Source of the DNA: Druceiella hillmani
Lineage: Eukaryota; Arthropoda; Insecta; Lepidoptera; Hepialidae
Direction: 5' to 3'
Length of the DNA stretch: 64,000 nt
Assembly (NCBI GenBank): GCA_039881145.1
Contig: JAYKKI010000061.1
Coordinates: 10,390,001-10,454,000 of the forward strand
Shown here: piece by piece, positions 37,441 through 62,413 of the stretch
Layout: each line of letters begins with the position of its first letter
Numbering within the stretch: the first letter of the stretch is position 1
Notes under the pieces: model-generated
Databases searched by the model: none
Told to the model about the DNA's origin: nothing
Seen by the model: only the letters and a program-made list of their open reading frames with translations
Translations under genes and position numbers: made by a program

Positions 37441-38020
37441 TGCAAAAATCACGTCATCATTTGATCCACAGTTCTCTTCGTGCGTCTACGGAGAAAACAC
37501 ACACTCGGCATTTGCAGTCAGGAGTTTCTCGCCCTATTATAGCATCTGTTTCGCTCTTTGAATGAAAGTGGATTTTCTCTTAACTTTCACTGTCAATCAC
37601 TTTGATGTCACTAATCTTTGTTTTCTTCTTCCTTAGTTGTCTTTTCTTTTCTTTAGATGTCTTGCCTTGCGTTATCTTTTCTTTTTCAATTTTCTCCTCA
37701 TTTTGTCAATAACGTAATTTTAATAGGGAGATAAAATTATAACAGAAGCCGGAGCAGCTTTTCTACCCAAATTAGCTATCTTTTTTTTGATGCAGGACTT
37801 ATGTCATAACGAGATACTATACTGTAGCGATAAAGTTTGGAAGACGAATGTTCGCCACCATGTATAAGTTCACATCTAGTTCCAGAGGTAAATCCTTTTG
37901 TTTGAGTGTCACATCCAGATGCACACGTTTAAGGTCCAAATGGAGGTGCATTTTCTGGTCCCAATCCAGATTTTGAGACTACAGCTTTGTTTGAAATCAA
38001 ACTGTTACCATTATAAATAG
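37440..38020 (-). mobile_element. Pogo-like transposon relic, C-terminal part, right copy
   Basis: Inverted match to 8560-9140, including the GRKAA block and the ACACAAAGAGAACTGTGGATC-type segment (here CGCACGAAGAGAACTGTGG). Like the left copy it adjoins the gypsy LTR. Small indels and stops. After it the right arm carries about 1.1 kb that the left arm lacks. Confidence 0.62.
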
Positions 38021-38249
38021 AAGCCAAAGATCTAGATGAAAGGTGCGATCTGGAATTGTAACCGATGGCTCTTCATTAGAATTGAATTCTATCGTTAATA
38101 ACATTTTGTTTCACTGCAATAAAATATACCACGACTAGAGTCTTGTAACGCGAAACCCGTTTCCTGCATTTTAACCTGTTTGAACTTTCATGTAAGCTCT
38201 TCCAAACAGCTCTATAATGTTAAAAGGGCTCAGCGCTCTGTCGTTATTT

Positions 38250-38985
38250 CTAATCCAGGTTCGTATTTATTCATTGTAGCAAACTTTTAATGGTCCCATA
38301 AAACTTTTGTATTATTTATAATAATTACTGCTTACAATCTCTTTCGGAATATTAACTACAGTCTTTTTATAAACAATAATAAAATTATTTAATAAGTATT
38401 TGATTGGAAGGATATGACTAGATGTATATGATCTTACACTATAAGGTCACACAACAAATATATTTATTTACCCGTTGGGGTGAATTAGGTCACTGACCAG
38501 CCCAGTCCCGTATAGGCAGCTTATTTTCTTAGTTCTGTGGTAAACCAGGTCAGTAGAAGGGTAAATTAAAATGATAATTAATTAAAGTTAGTGCTGGAAT
38601 ACCGACTGAGACTACCCCAACATGTTGATTTTACATTATTCATTTTACTGTAGAGAAGTGTAGAGAATTTTACATTAGTACTAATGTAAAATTTGTAGAA
38701 GAGAAGGCATTACCATTTAATTTTCCCAAGTTCTTTATATCCGCAAGACACTTTTATTCAAAATTTTTTTAATAATTACATTTAATATCATTTTCTTTAC
38801 AAAATGAATTTAAATTTATCACACGATCCTTGAAAAGTATAGATCATATCATTACGACCTACGATTAATACATATAGCCCAGATAGAAATGTTATCCACG
38901 CAGAAATTTTTTACTAAAATAAATATAAGCCCTCAAGTGTGTAATTTTTTCATGATTACATTTATAAAACTTTGTGTACAGTTTT
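38250..38985 (-). repeat. 3' LTR of the right gypsy copy
   Basis: Inverted counterpart of the LTR at 7575-8310; starts near TGTACACAAAG on the minus strand after an A-rich tract. The GATATAAAGAACTT TATA-like stretch is conserved near 38745. Ends are approximate. Confidence 0.6.
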
Positions 38986-41900
38986 TCTTTGCTTTTTTAT
39001 GTAGTTATTGGTATGCGTTTTGTGGCGTGAAAGAGATTCGACTCTGACTTCTTATGAACTGTGCCAATTCTATAAATTGAATTTGATATTTTTTTTTAAA
39101 TTTTAAATGGACCAATCTTCAGCTCATCTAATTTATCTCTACCTAGTTTATTCCCATTCTCTACATGTTTCCCCTGCATTTAATTTTAATTGAGTTCTAT
39201 TTTGATCAAATATTTTTTATTGTAATTATGTGATTTCATTGAATTTTCAAATACTATTTTCCTATCTCTGATCCATTCAACTTCTAATTCCAAAAAAAGA
39301 AATTTCTGTATCATCTAACAGGCATTTTGGTGCAAAGCCAGTAACTATATGTTCTGTATTATTATATTTATCTAAGCAGTTATGAGCAATTGTCGTCTAT
39401 GCCATTTTATTACTTTTTTACTTTATTTTACATCTAATTTTGTTTAGAAGCGTTTCATTCAGTCTTTCATTTAAACCGCTAGAAAATGGGGCATTTACTG
39501 CAGTAAATACCATTGGTATTGATTTTTTGTATAAAAATGTTTTGAATTCTTTTGAGTTAATTCCCGGGTATTGATTATTGGGAAATATTCCAAATGTATC
39601 ATAATCTGTTACGTTATTGATTAGTGTAACAAAATAATTAGCACTCTGTGTTTCTGAGGTAAGAATTTAAGCATATCGTATAAAGTGATCTCCTAAAAGG
39701 TGTAAATATCTCTTCCTTAATCGTGCGGCTCCAAAACCTCCAATTGAGACTATTTCAAAAGGTTTTATGGCAGGACCTAAATGTAATATTAGACCATACT
39801 TATCTTGTCCTCTCGCTTTATTTTTGATACATATCTGACAACTTTTACAGTGCCCTTTAATATTTACCGTTAAATTTCTTGATGTATATAATGGAATAAT
39901 TTTGTTTTACATTGGTTTTACATCTATATGACACATATTTTCGTGTATATCTTTAATAAGTTTCTTACTGAAGTCTTGCGATAAAATAATTCTTTCGCGT
40001 TTTGTAAACTTTTTATAGTAAATATTGCGTATTAATTTTGATTTATTATTTTGTACATCTGCGTCCTCATCTGCTTCCAATACTGGGTTCCTGCTTAAAC
40101 AATCTGCCTCTATATTCTTTTTTCCCAAAGAATTTTCATTTTAAAATCGTACTGTGAGAAGTAAAATGTTAAATCTCCTAACTCATCATCTATCCTAGAC
40201 TTATTATTTAAATATTCTAAAGGTTTATGGTCTAAATATACTGTAAACCATTTACCTATTAGCCAGTATTGCCAGTATCTTATTGCTTCTATACTTTTTA
40301 AACATTCAAAATAAATTGCCTTTTTTTTCTTTTGGATTTGATTTAATTTTTTTGAAAAGTATACCATGGTTGTTTTAACCATTTGGCTGTATTTACTTTA
40401 ATACTGCCCCAATACCTTCCAAAGATGCATCTGTATGAATATTTATTGACAAATTCTTATCAAATATTTCTAAGATTGGCAGTGAGCACAAAATTTTTTT
40501 TATGTCTTTAAAAGATTTTTGACAATCTGCATACCAAATAAATTTTTAGTTTCTTCTAAGTAACTTATGAAGAGGTTCTATAATTATTGCACTTTTTGTT
40601 ATATGCTCATGATAGAAATTAATTTTTTCTAAAAATTGTACTACATTTTTCTGAGTTTTTGGTATTGGAAAATCTTTCATTGAAACGAAATTATCTCGTA
40701 TTCGCATTAATGTATTATTTTGTATTACCCAGATATTTAACTGAATCTGAAGAAAATGTATCTTTTTATAGCTTCTAATATTGTATTAAATGGTTAGTGT
40801 TATTAGAAAATTTCTTAGAGAATATAAGTGTATCATCTATGTAGTTTACTGCAAAATCTGTAAGCTTGTACTTTCTTAAAATGTTACCTAGTATCCTTTG
40901 AAAAATAGCTGGTGATGTCTTCAAACCAAAAGATAAACATATCCATTGATTCCTGTGTTATGAAGGCAGTTTTCTTCCTATCTTCAATTCGTAGCGGGAT
41001 TGACCGGAATGCTGAATTGATATCCGGTGTTGTAAAATATGTTGAGTTTCTTTTCTTGAACACTAGGTCTTCTATTTATTTTCAACTGAACATCTTTAAG
41101 GCCTTTTACTACAATATTTGTCTATGAGTAGATCAATACGTGCTTCATATCCTTTGACCATGCCAACGTCAAATTTTCTTTTGCAAATATTTTCAATTAG
41201 TTTATATATTTCTGACTATTTTTGTTTAGTATTTAACTTACTCATATTTATTTTGAAATATTCTTCCTTGAACAATGAAAATTGTATCGTCATACTTATT
41301 CAAAAGATCAATCTCTTCTTCTATTTTTATTTCTTCTCTTTTTTGTGTGATTTTAAAATTTTCAGTATGTACCATTTCATACCCAGTCTAATTAGAAAAT
41401 CGTATTAAACTTCTCCACCAATGAAATAAATATCGTTTTTTTTTTCTATATCCAAAATTGTGATTAAATTATGACTTTTTGAAGCATCCTCTCCTTCTCC
41501 TTTCAGTAATTTGGAATTAATTACAGAAAAGTTTGAGCCTGAATCATACATCCCAAATTTCTCTAAATGTCCATTTAATAATAGTTTAATTGGTGTTATT
41601 ATTCGTTTTTTTATTATAGTTTTTTAGTTCAACATCAATCATTGAATTGTGCAAGGCTTTACTACCATTTCTTCTCTGGTTATATTCTTCTTTCTGTTTG
41701 AACAAGCATTTTCTCTCAGGATGAAAGCAAATACATTTATTTAAATTTTCATAAATCTTACATGGTGTTATTTTATCAGTCTTTCTTTTCTAATAATTTT
41801 TTTTTTTATTCTTACTGAAGTTCTTTTCGTTCGCCATATGTTCATGATTTCCAATTTCATTGTAGAAGCTTGCAGTTGATTTTATGGTTTCTTTATCTAT

Positions 41901-42115
41901 TTTATCCATTGTCTAATCTGGTAATCCCATTACAATAAAATTTATCATTGTTTGGGTGTTGATGTGCTTTTTGACCTCTAATAACAGTCTTTGCTTTTTT
42001 GTGGCATATTCCAGTAACGAGCCAGCTTAAAAAATAAATGTAAATGCATATTTGACTTTGGATCAACCTTTATTTCCATATGTTTCACAAAAGTTATCCA
42101 TACTGACCACGATAT
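38250..42115 (-). mobile_element. Ty3/gypsy LTR retrotransposon, right copy (inverted)
   Basis: Minus-strand relative of the left element, with some parts better preserved. It begins inside gag near 42115, about 200 bases further in than the left copy. The RT keeps NYIDDTLIFSK (minus of about 40845-40810). RNase H lies at 40382-40110 (YFSKKLNQIQKKKKAIYFE, YLDHKPLEYL) and the tether GKKNIEADCLSRNPVLE at 40125-40075, both absent from the left copy. The integrase finger is visible (IHENMCH, HCKSCQIC) with one stop between, then GGFGAARLRKRYLHLLGDHF. The LTR occupies about 38985-38250. Stops and frameshifts throughout. Confidence 0.92.
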
Positions 42116-42972
42116 TCTAGAAAATATTCATCAGTCACTAAAATTTTACTGCATGAAAGCTAGTTTAGGTTGTAATCAAAATGCTGAATATCCCCCCATA
42201 GAATTCGCACTAATCATTTACAAATTTACAGCTGAACCGATACCGAACCATATTATAAAATAAATAAATTATTGTAAAAAGAATAATTTATTAGGTTCCA
42301 TTTAGATTTTTTATAAGATTCAGTCAATTCAACTTAAGTTTAATCTTCTATACAATTACTGGTACGATATACTCAAAAACATTTCCCACACAACCAGCTC
42401 TTTAAATTTCATCACTTACATAAATAGTATTGTACGAACTGGCGTTGTTGTTGATGTGGATATTTGCAGATGCTGACAGTTTGAGTTGACATTATCTGAT
42501 GCTGATACTAAAGTTAAATGCGCAGATTACATTAAATAAAGTTATGTACATACTTTAATATGAGTAATGATTTATCACGTTTATTATGAATTAGACAAAA
42601 GAAGTATCAATGTTACATAAAATTTAATGTATATACTCTAAATAGTGTAATGTAATCTAAATTCGATTTTTTTTATCACAATGAAAAATCGAAAAATAAA
42701 TGCAAAATACACCCATAAAAATTCTCTAGGTGTAGCAAAAACTTAATGCATAACCAACATTTTTAAATGCCGTATGCACCTAAATTAATAAAAACATACT
42801 CGGGCCAATTTCAAGTGGACTCAAAATATAAAAGTTATAGTGAAGTCTTAGTGGGAAGTTTATCGATTTTTAAAAACTTACCAACCAGCACCAAGCGGAG
42901 TAAAATCAATAGAATGGAAGCAAAAAGAACTTGAAAATAAATTAAATTTACGAGTAGTTTTTAACATTCCAG

Positions 42973-44095
42973 GAAATACATGACCAGTGCGCCTATCCAC
43001 AAACTCCGAACCTTGACTTAACAGAGTTTAATATGGTTGCTTCTGATTGGGGTATCGCAGAGAACGGTTCAAGTTGGACGTACTTAGAAAAGTCATCGTC
43101 CCAGTTGTTAACAACAATAATTTTAAGACCAAACACCGGTAAGAAGACAGCATTAGAACCCTTTTTGATATAAATCATAAGTCTGTTCTCTGTTATTTCA
43201 CAAAATTTAGATATATATATATATATGTTAAGAAATACCAATATAATTTAAGTTTTTCCTAATTTCTGCAAAAAATTTTGTAGATTATTTAAAAAATATA
43301 TATACATTTTTTATTACTTATCATTATCAAATAAAATTCAAATTCAAATTAGCTTTCCACTATATTATATACCAGTTTTATTTTTTTAAATACATCATAT
43401 TACTTCAAGAATTTTTTTTTAATTTAGACGAGGTAGGTAAAAAATATTTGCAAAATTTAATTAATTAATATAAAAAAAATATTCAAAACTAATTCAATGT
43501 TAAACTAAAAGAAATCGAATTATTATCTCAAAAATACAAATATTGTTGTCGAAAAATATCATTGGTATGACCATTGTAACATTTTATGAGAAAAATATGC
43601 ATTATAATTTAACACTACTCCAGTTGCAAAAGGGTTAGATAATAACTGAATCTCTCTGACTACGATTCAGATGCTTATGTGATATAATGTTTTTTTTATT
43701 CTCTGTCGTTATTGCTATCAAAATGTTTCATTTTTTGCTAAAGGTTATAAGCTGTCTATGCTGTAAGACTCAATATACAATGTAACTTTATTTTATTTAT
43801 TATTTAAAATATTTTGTTTATTTAGCTCTTCGTGTCGACGGAGAGTATTGAGTTATCGATATCGTAGTTAAATGATTTACATTTTCTATAACTCTGCATC
43901 GGATATCCCGGAAGATACACCTGCAACGGTAACTCAGGAGGACCACTTATTAGTCCCAAATTAGTTGAAAAAGAATTAGTTTATATACAATTTGGAATTG
44001 TGAGCTCCGGAAGTAAGAAATGCAGTGGTGAACACGGTATTTATACCAGGGTCACAGAGTATATGGACTGGATATTGAAAAATTTGGACCCGTAA
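42973..44095 (+). pseudogene. Gene D 3' part: decayed exon 6 and serine exon
   Basis: Exon 6 relic 42973-43138 (acceptor ATTCCAG, donor GTAAGA): the frame gives RNT-stop-PVRLSTNSEP, where gene A has RNAQPICLP, with Cys changed to Arg; a second frame carries NMVASDWGIAENGSS and the first again gives LDVLRKVIVPVVN. Serine exon about 43890-44095: CIGYPGRYTC, then NGNSGGPLIS, FGIVSSGSKKCSGEHGIYTR and the ending YMDWILKNLDP with stop TAA. GDSGGP is GNSGGP (Asp194 to Asn) and the 189 position is Tyr. It is more diverged than A versus B, so it is a separate paralogue. It may belong with the exons at 31072 and 32562, split by the TE block inserted between. Confidence 0.84.
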
Positions 44096-45415
44096 AATAA
44101 GATTAAAAATTACGTGCATATATTCATTTTTTCTTAAAAAAAATTGTTGTTTCATCATAAGCTTATATCGATTATTTGTATGAATATAATCTTTATTATA
44201 ATAATATAAGTAAGAGGTTTGATAAGAATGGCTTAGGTTTTAAATTCTAGAATCTTCTAAAAACTCTTGCTTTTCTCAGGCACGTATGGGAAGGCTCGTA
44301 GTCTTGGTGACACAAAATGTTCTCAGTGCTTGGTGACTTTTCCCAGATTGTTTAAAGAATCATTTGTAGAGCAGAGATTGATGATTATTTTAACATATTA
44401 ACATTTGTCCAGCATAAAACATGCATATGCCTAGTAAAAAATAACTGTTCTTTTTGGCTTAGATTTAATTGTTGTTTTGATGAGAAACGTCACAATTTTC
44501 GAAAATTGTTGGTGTATCTACATTAATTTAAATATCTAATTAACGAAAGGCACTTTGAATTCGATTGTAGTCTCATATTTATCAGGGTTACGGACCTCCA
44601 AAAAAAATGGAAACCTTGTAAGATCTCCCATATATAAGATCTACGTCCGTTCATCACAGTCATTTTTCTTGAAAACCGTTTGAAGCTGAAACTTTAAAAT
44701 TATTGTAACGATTAAGGGGCGTATAACAGTGCGTATAACATAGCAACATATAACATTCAAATATATGTATTTGTAAACTCTAGCGGTGGTAATTTATAAG
44801 ACTCTATATTTTTTAATCTTTTTATATCATGTGAGACATAAATTGAAAGAGTAAGTTAGAAGGATTTAAAACGTATTAATTTTGTAATTTTATATGTGAT
44901 GACTCCAGAGACGTTATTAAAAATATCCTAAAAAAATTTATTGGAAACTATTTAACGTAGAAGTTTGGAATTTTGCCTAATGATAAAACATATTATCCTG
45001 TATATAATTTAAGAGTTGTAATAACGCTGTTAATAATTACTGTTATTTGTTATTAATAACGCTGTTAATAGCATACTGTACTATTTAATGTAGACGTAAT
45101 AGATTATAATAGTGTAAACGTAATAGATTATATGCAGCAGAAACATGTGGTTAAAGATGTTTGCTTGAAGAAGCTTGCAGGTTGTTTTTCATAAACGGAT
45201 GTTATTGGAATACACGTATCCAATAGACGTTGAATAAATTTGAATGCATCCAAACAAAGAAAAGATTTTAGAGTCAATTAATGTTGATGATTCTCTTTCT
45301 TACGATTTTGCTCAACAAATTAAAAATTGTATATAGAGTTGGCAATTTATCTAATTTAGACGAAAGAAAAAAAACCTAAATAAATATAAACATGTTATAA
45401 AACTTCTTTCCTTAA
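44096..45415. other. 3' flank of gene D, no gene recognised
   Basis: AT-rich. A near-palindrome ATTGGAATACACGTATCCAAT at about 45206 is the only structure seen. Confidence 0.5.
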
Positions 45416-45545
45416 GGCATTTTACTACGATAAAATTATAAATGCGATTAACATTTTCTAATAGTCGAAATATTTAACATAAACTTAAACTAATGTAATC
45501 GGTAGGAGTCGATCAATTCAATTTAGAAATAGTTACAAATAATGA
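45416..45545 (+). repeat. Segment b, right copy
   Basis: Direct match to 4597-4722. It ends at GAATTC followed by CAACTAGTCG, without the mirrored half seen at the left. The inverted arm resumes within about 15-20 bases. Confidence 0.75.
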
Positions 45546-46273
45546 ATTCCAACTAGTCGTTATCCATTGTGTGAGCTGCGTGCAGGTTATTAAAAATGAC
45601 GGCATAGTAGAAAGTATATTGTGTGATTTCTTTATATTATCCAACACGAACAGAGTTTATTCATTGCAATTGGTATAGATAAATTGATGTAAAAAATATA
45701 AATGAGGTACATAATTATGTTACATAATAGCTGTTCGTTTAATTGTCTGATTCCTTATTATCCTAAACATTCTTTTGATAATAATGGATATTTGGGGTTT
45801 TATTCAATTTTATGATCAGTAAACAGATTCCTTGTCCTCTTTTAAGCCTTCTAAAATAATTTTTCTACATGTGTTAAAAATATATTCAAATATTATTCAT
45901 GTACGTAGCTCGGATTTCTATACGCTTATGTTTCAAATCTAGCCAATAATTTATTTATCGTGCGGGGATCAAAATAAACGCGATCATGGACGTTTTAAGT
46001 GCTGAGGTAAGGCTTCTATACCATAATTTTAATACCTTAACATACTGTTTTATTTTGCTATTAAAAACTATTTTTCTTTTCGGTATCAGTTTAATTTTTT
46101 ACAGTAATATATAGAAAGAGATTGTGGTAATAGGTTTTCGTAACAAAAGTAATTTTTTTGGATGTTTCGGTATGTTTATTTTCATTTGGTATTCTTAGAA
46201 GCGGAAAAGAAAACAATGCTAAAATACCTAAAATACTGGGAAAAAATATGCCGTAAGTCTGTATTTGGGTTAT

Positions 46274-46277
<4 letters not shown>

Positions 46278-46337
<60 letters not shown>
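46278..46337. repeat. (TA)n microsatellite, right-arm counterpart
   Basis: Pure TA run of about 60 bases in the 3' flank of gene A; homologous in position to 3636-3803. Confidence 0.98.
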
Positions 46338-46341
<4 letters not shown>

Positions 46342-47086
46342 TGAACGAAATTGTACATTTAATAACATAAAAGAAAAAACTTCATCTAAGGAAACGGGAA
46401 AGGGACAAACTCGTTACAATATACTTGTGGATATTTCTATGCCTGTTTGTTGATATTCATCGACACACGATTGTTGTTAAATCTCAAAATGAAAAAAATT
46501 ATAGTAACCTAACGGAATAAAACGATAGGATAATAAATTAAATTGAAATTAAAATATTATTTTCCATCATTGAATTTTCTGAATGAAACGAGCATATCGG
46601 TACAATAAATATATTAGTATTAACGTAAGTAAATATAACTTTCCCTTACTTCCTTTTAGTTTCTTGTTGGGACTGATATCGGTTCAAAGAATATTTTATT
46701 TTAATTTTTATTGTTTCTTTCTTATTAAACTAGATATGTTTCCCCATCAGAAATTCAATAAACCTTTCAACTATCTAAATACAAATTAGAAGAAGTAAGA
46801 AACGTTACAAAATCCAAAGTTACTTGATGTTTAACGCAAATTATTAGTTTTTCGTCTGTTCATATAAATGTATTAAAATCAGTAAAAACGTCAAAAACAA
46901 CAATTAAATATTTCATTATATTCGCTCTTGACGTTCTGTTCGTGCGTCTGCCTTTTGTCATATTATTAAAATTCAGATTATTCTCAGATAGAAGTGTTTT
47001 CAACTCCACATATTATGAATTAGATGATGCTGAGAGTTTAATGCAAAAATGTATACTGTTTATGCTTCTTAGTTTTAGAAACAGAT

Positions 47087-59596
<12,510 letters not shown>

Positions 59597-60804
59597 CTGA
59601 AAAAAGTTCATTTTGATGAGTGAATAACGAGAAAGTTCGATTATTTTCTTTAATTTTTGTACATATTTTAATACAAAATTAGTGATGATTTTTTATGGTT
59701 ATTATGAATTAAACAAAAGAAAGATCTTAGTTATATTAAATTAATGTAACTTTGATGTTTCTTTTATGATATTTTTTTATAATTAATATATTTAACATTA
59801 GCATTAGCTTCACATAATGTCAATCTCAAAGAATCGGATTCGCAACGGCCCACATCAGCAAACTACCCTAGTTCATATATACCTACCTAATAAGTTAATT
59901 GCAATAAGTACCTAGTTTTTCTGGCACATGCTTAAAACTATTTGGAGATACGCAAGTCATTTTTGAATGAATGTTTTAAGTTGCAGATACAAAGTTGCGT
60001 ACCAAGAATACAAAATAATATGAAAAATAATTCCCTATCAGGTTCATATCTTCTTTAGGGCGGAAAGAATAAAAATTACATTGGTCTGAAAGGACGAGGA
60101 TCTGTTTGCATACGATTATCCAGGTGCATTAGGCGATATCCGTTATTTTTTATTTCATCTCACGCCAATTGAAGGTAATTAGCATTACGTTGTTCAAGTC
60201 ACCGTAACTTATTTAGTATAACTTTTTGGTTTTGATACTTTGTCATTGATATCGTAGATCGTAAAGTAACATTCCTGTAAGTTTCCTTTTCTCTTTTATA
60301 TGACATATCTCATGTAGAACGTAAAAAGGTAAAAATATTTCATGTGTATATATATATATATATATATACACTACATTACTACGTTAGTAGATTGCAATAC
60401 ACCTATTTTTTAAACCTTACCACGTTTTTTTCAACATTTAAAAATTGTCATAAGTCATCAACATGAAAATGCACCAACCTATAACTTATATTCCGATAAA
60501 CGTAAGAAATGTGGAAATATTGCATGATTTCTCTTCTTAGCGATCGATATTGAATTTGACTTGTCTAATTATCCATTTACATAATTTTACCGTAAAAAGA
60601 GTAAAAAAAAGAAACGGATAACAAAATTAATTTCGAGGCCAACTTTGCTTATATTTCGTAAATCAAAATTATTGCCATTTAAAAATCTAGTTTTTCGTTA
60701 TACCGATATTTGTTTGTAGGTTATACAGTTGGAGACAATTGAAACTTATTACAGTTGGAGACAATTGAAATCTTAACCGGTAATTAATACTTCCCCTTAT
60801 CCCT
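59597..60804. other. Upstream of gene A exon 2
   Basis: Expected to be intron 1. No signal-peptide exon ending in a phase-1 donor was found. A short TA run at 60348-60370 is the only feature. Confidence 0.45.
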
Positions 60805-61060
60805 ATTCTACCATAGAACACTACAAAACAAGCAGCAGTAGGCCACCTTTATTCTATATCTTTTCTCTTGATTATGTGCTTTTTCTACCCATTTCACTCC
60901 AACTGTTCTTTTGATGTTATCATACCGACGCATATTTGACCTTCCTTGTGGGTGCTTTTGGTCCCACCAAAGATGTAGTAAAGCGAGCGGGCCCCGCGCG
61001 TCTTCCAACATCTTTGGGTCCCACAGTCTCCATTCGACGAGTGTTTTGCACCACGAATCC
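60805..61060 (-). mobile_element. LINE 3'-end fragment
   Basis: Minus frame gives EWRLWDPKMLEDARG, GRSNMRRYDNIKRTVGVKW and VEKAHNQEKRYRI. It matches the R.P..RW.DDI.+..G.+W...A..R..W tail typical of insect LINE ORF2 proteins, as recalled. About 85 residues only. Confidence 0.7.
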
Positions 61061-61379
61061 TGCTTTTTGACAGTATATGTTTTGACACATTTAATGCTGC
61101 AACTGTCAATTTCAATCTTAACATTAGTGCTAGTAACGAACAAATTGTCTTGATAATTTGTTTAACGGGCTTAGTTTTAATTTGTTCATTAAAATAACAT
61201 GAGATTACCTTTACGATCCTAAAATACAATTTCCTAAATAATGATAAATTATATCTTTTGCATAAGTAATAACGGTGAAAATGGGTCGACAAGTGAAAAA
61301 AGAGAGATGATATGTTGCTACTGTCCTCAATCAAATTATTATCACACATCAATTATTAATTTTTAATTAAGTCGATGGC

Positions 61380-61740
61380 TAAATCTCTTTGTGTTCAGTT
61401 GTACTCCGTTGTCGAAGTTCGTGACAGACTAAAGGAAATGTTTGTCACCCAGTAGATAGGTCGATTTTTACCTATACATTGGCTTCCATATTCACCAGAC
61501 ATCACTCCATTGTACTTATTCGTGTGGGCATTTATTAAAAACTTAGTGTTTGATAAAGATTACGACAGTGAAACAGAGATGCACGTATTATCGCTGCTTT
61601 CGAAAACTTAAAAGTATTATTAACAAAGACATTTCTTTCTTTAATATAGTCCACGAACAAACAGAAAAACGTGTGCAATAACGAAAATGTGTCAAAACGG
61701 GGAGCGACATACTGAAAATATTTATGTCATTTAATTTGTT
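61380..61740 (+). mobile_element. Mariner-like transposase relic, C-terminal part
   Basis: Gives VVEVRDRLKEMFVTQ-stop-IGRFLPIHWLPYSPDITPLYLF, then VWAFIKNLVF. It is the same family block as at 22860-22960, with a stop in place of the W of QWIGR and Tyr for the last catalytic Asp (PLYLF). Earlier transposase parts are missing. Confidence 0.78.
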
Positions 61741-62214
61741 CTTTAATCTTTATTAACTTGTGATTTTACAACTTATTTTCACTTCAATCGATCGAAAAAT
61801 CAGTGCAGTCATAAATTGATCTATCATCCGTGCACGCCCGTGGCAATAATAAGTGAGTGATTACTGATTTTATTCTTAGGTAACTACAAAATACCTGTAA
61901 GTGGCAAGCACTAATACACAAATTACCACTGTAAATAGACTTTTACTAGTATATCACAAAATACTACTAATAAATATAATGTTGTGTCTACTGGAATATT
62001 TAAGATCACCAAGCGTCCTTAATTACGAAATCATAGTTACAAGTGTAACCGTTACCTACTGTATACAACCATACGCAATCCTCAAATCTCATACATACAT
62101 AATACACAATTTAGGCGTTCACCTCACCATTCCTTTCATCTTGTTTATAATCCGCCATGGATGCGAGCGTTGCGAGTGATGAGATGAGTCACGTCGCTAA
62201 TGGCGACACTTGTA

Positions 62215-62218
<4 letters not shown>

Positions 62219-62277
<59 letters not shown>

Positions 62278-62279
62278 TT

Positions 62280-62344
<65 letters not shown>
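62219..62344. repeat. (TA)n microsatellite flanked by GC-richer sequence
   Basis: TA run with a TAATATATATTTATATATAAATA centre that is itself near-palindromic. Flanks (GATGCGAGCGTTGCGAGTGA and CGTTGCAGCGAGCGTGC) are unusually GC-rich for this window. Confidence 0.97.
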
Positions 62345-62347
<3 letters not shown>

Positions 62348-62380
62348 GTTGCAGCGAGCGTGCAATGCACTATGCATGTC

Positions 62381-62413
62381 GCCGGTCCCATATGACGGCG
62401 ACATATGGGGCCG
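62381..62413. repeat. 13-base-stem hairpin in a GC-rich patch
   Basis: CCGGTCCCATATG, seven-base loop ACGGCGA, then CATATGGGGCCGG, one mismatch. Next to the (TA)n tract; may belong to an unrecognised small transposon. Confidence 0.8.

Noticed and set aside
60894..61352. 152-residue minus-strand frame
   Set aside because: It overlaps the LINE tail in another frame; the LINE frame 61143-60808 has the recognisable motif.
62042..62095. Possible gene A signal exon reading MRFEDCVWLYTV with a phase-1 GT donor
   Set aside because: Too short and too polar for a signal peptide; phase agreement alone is weak evidence.
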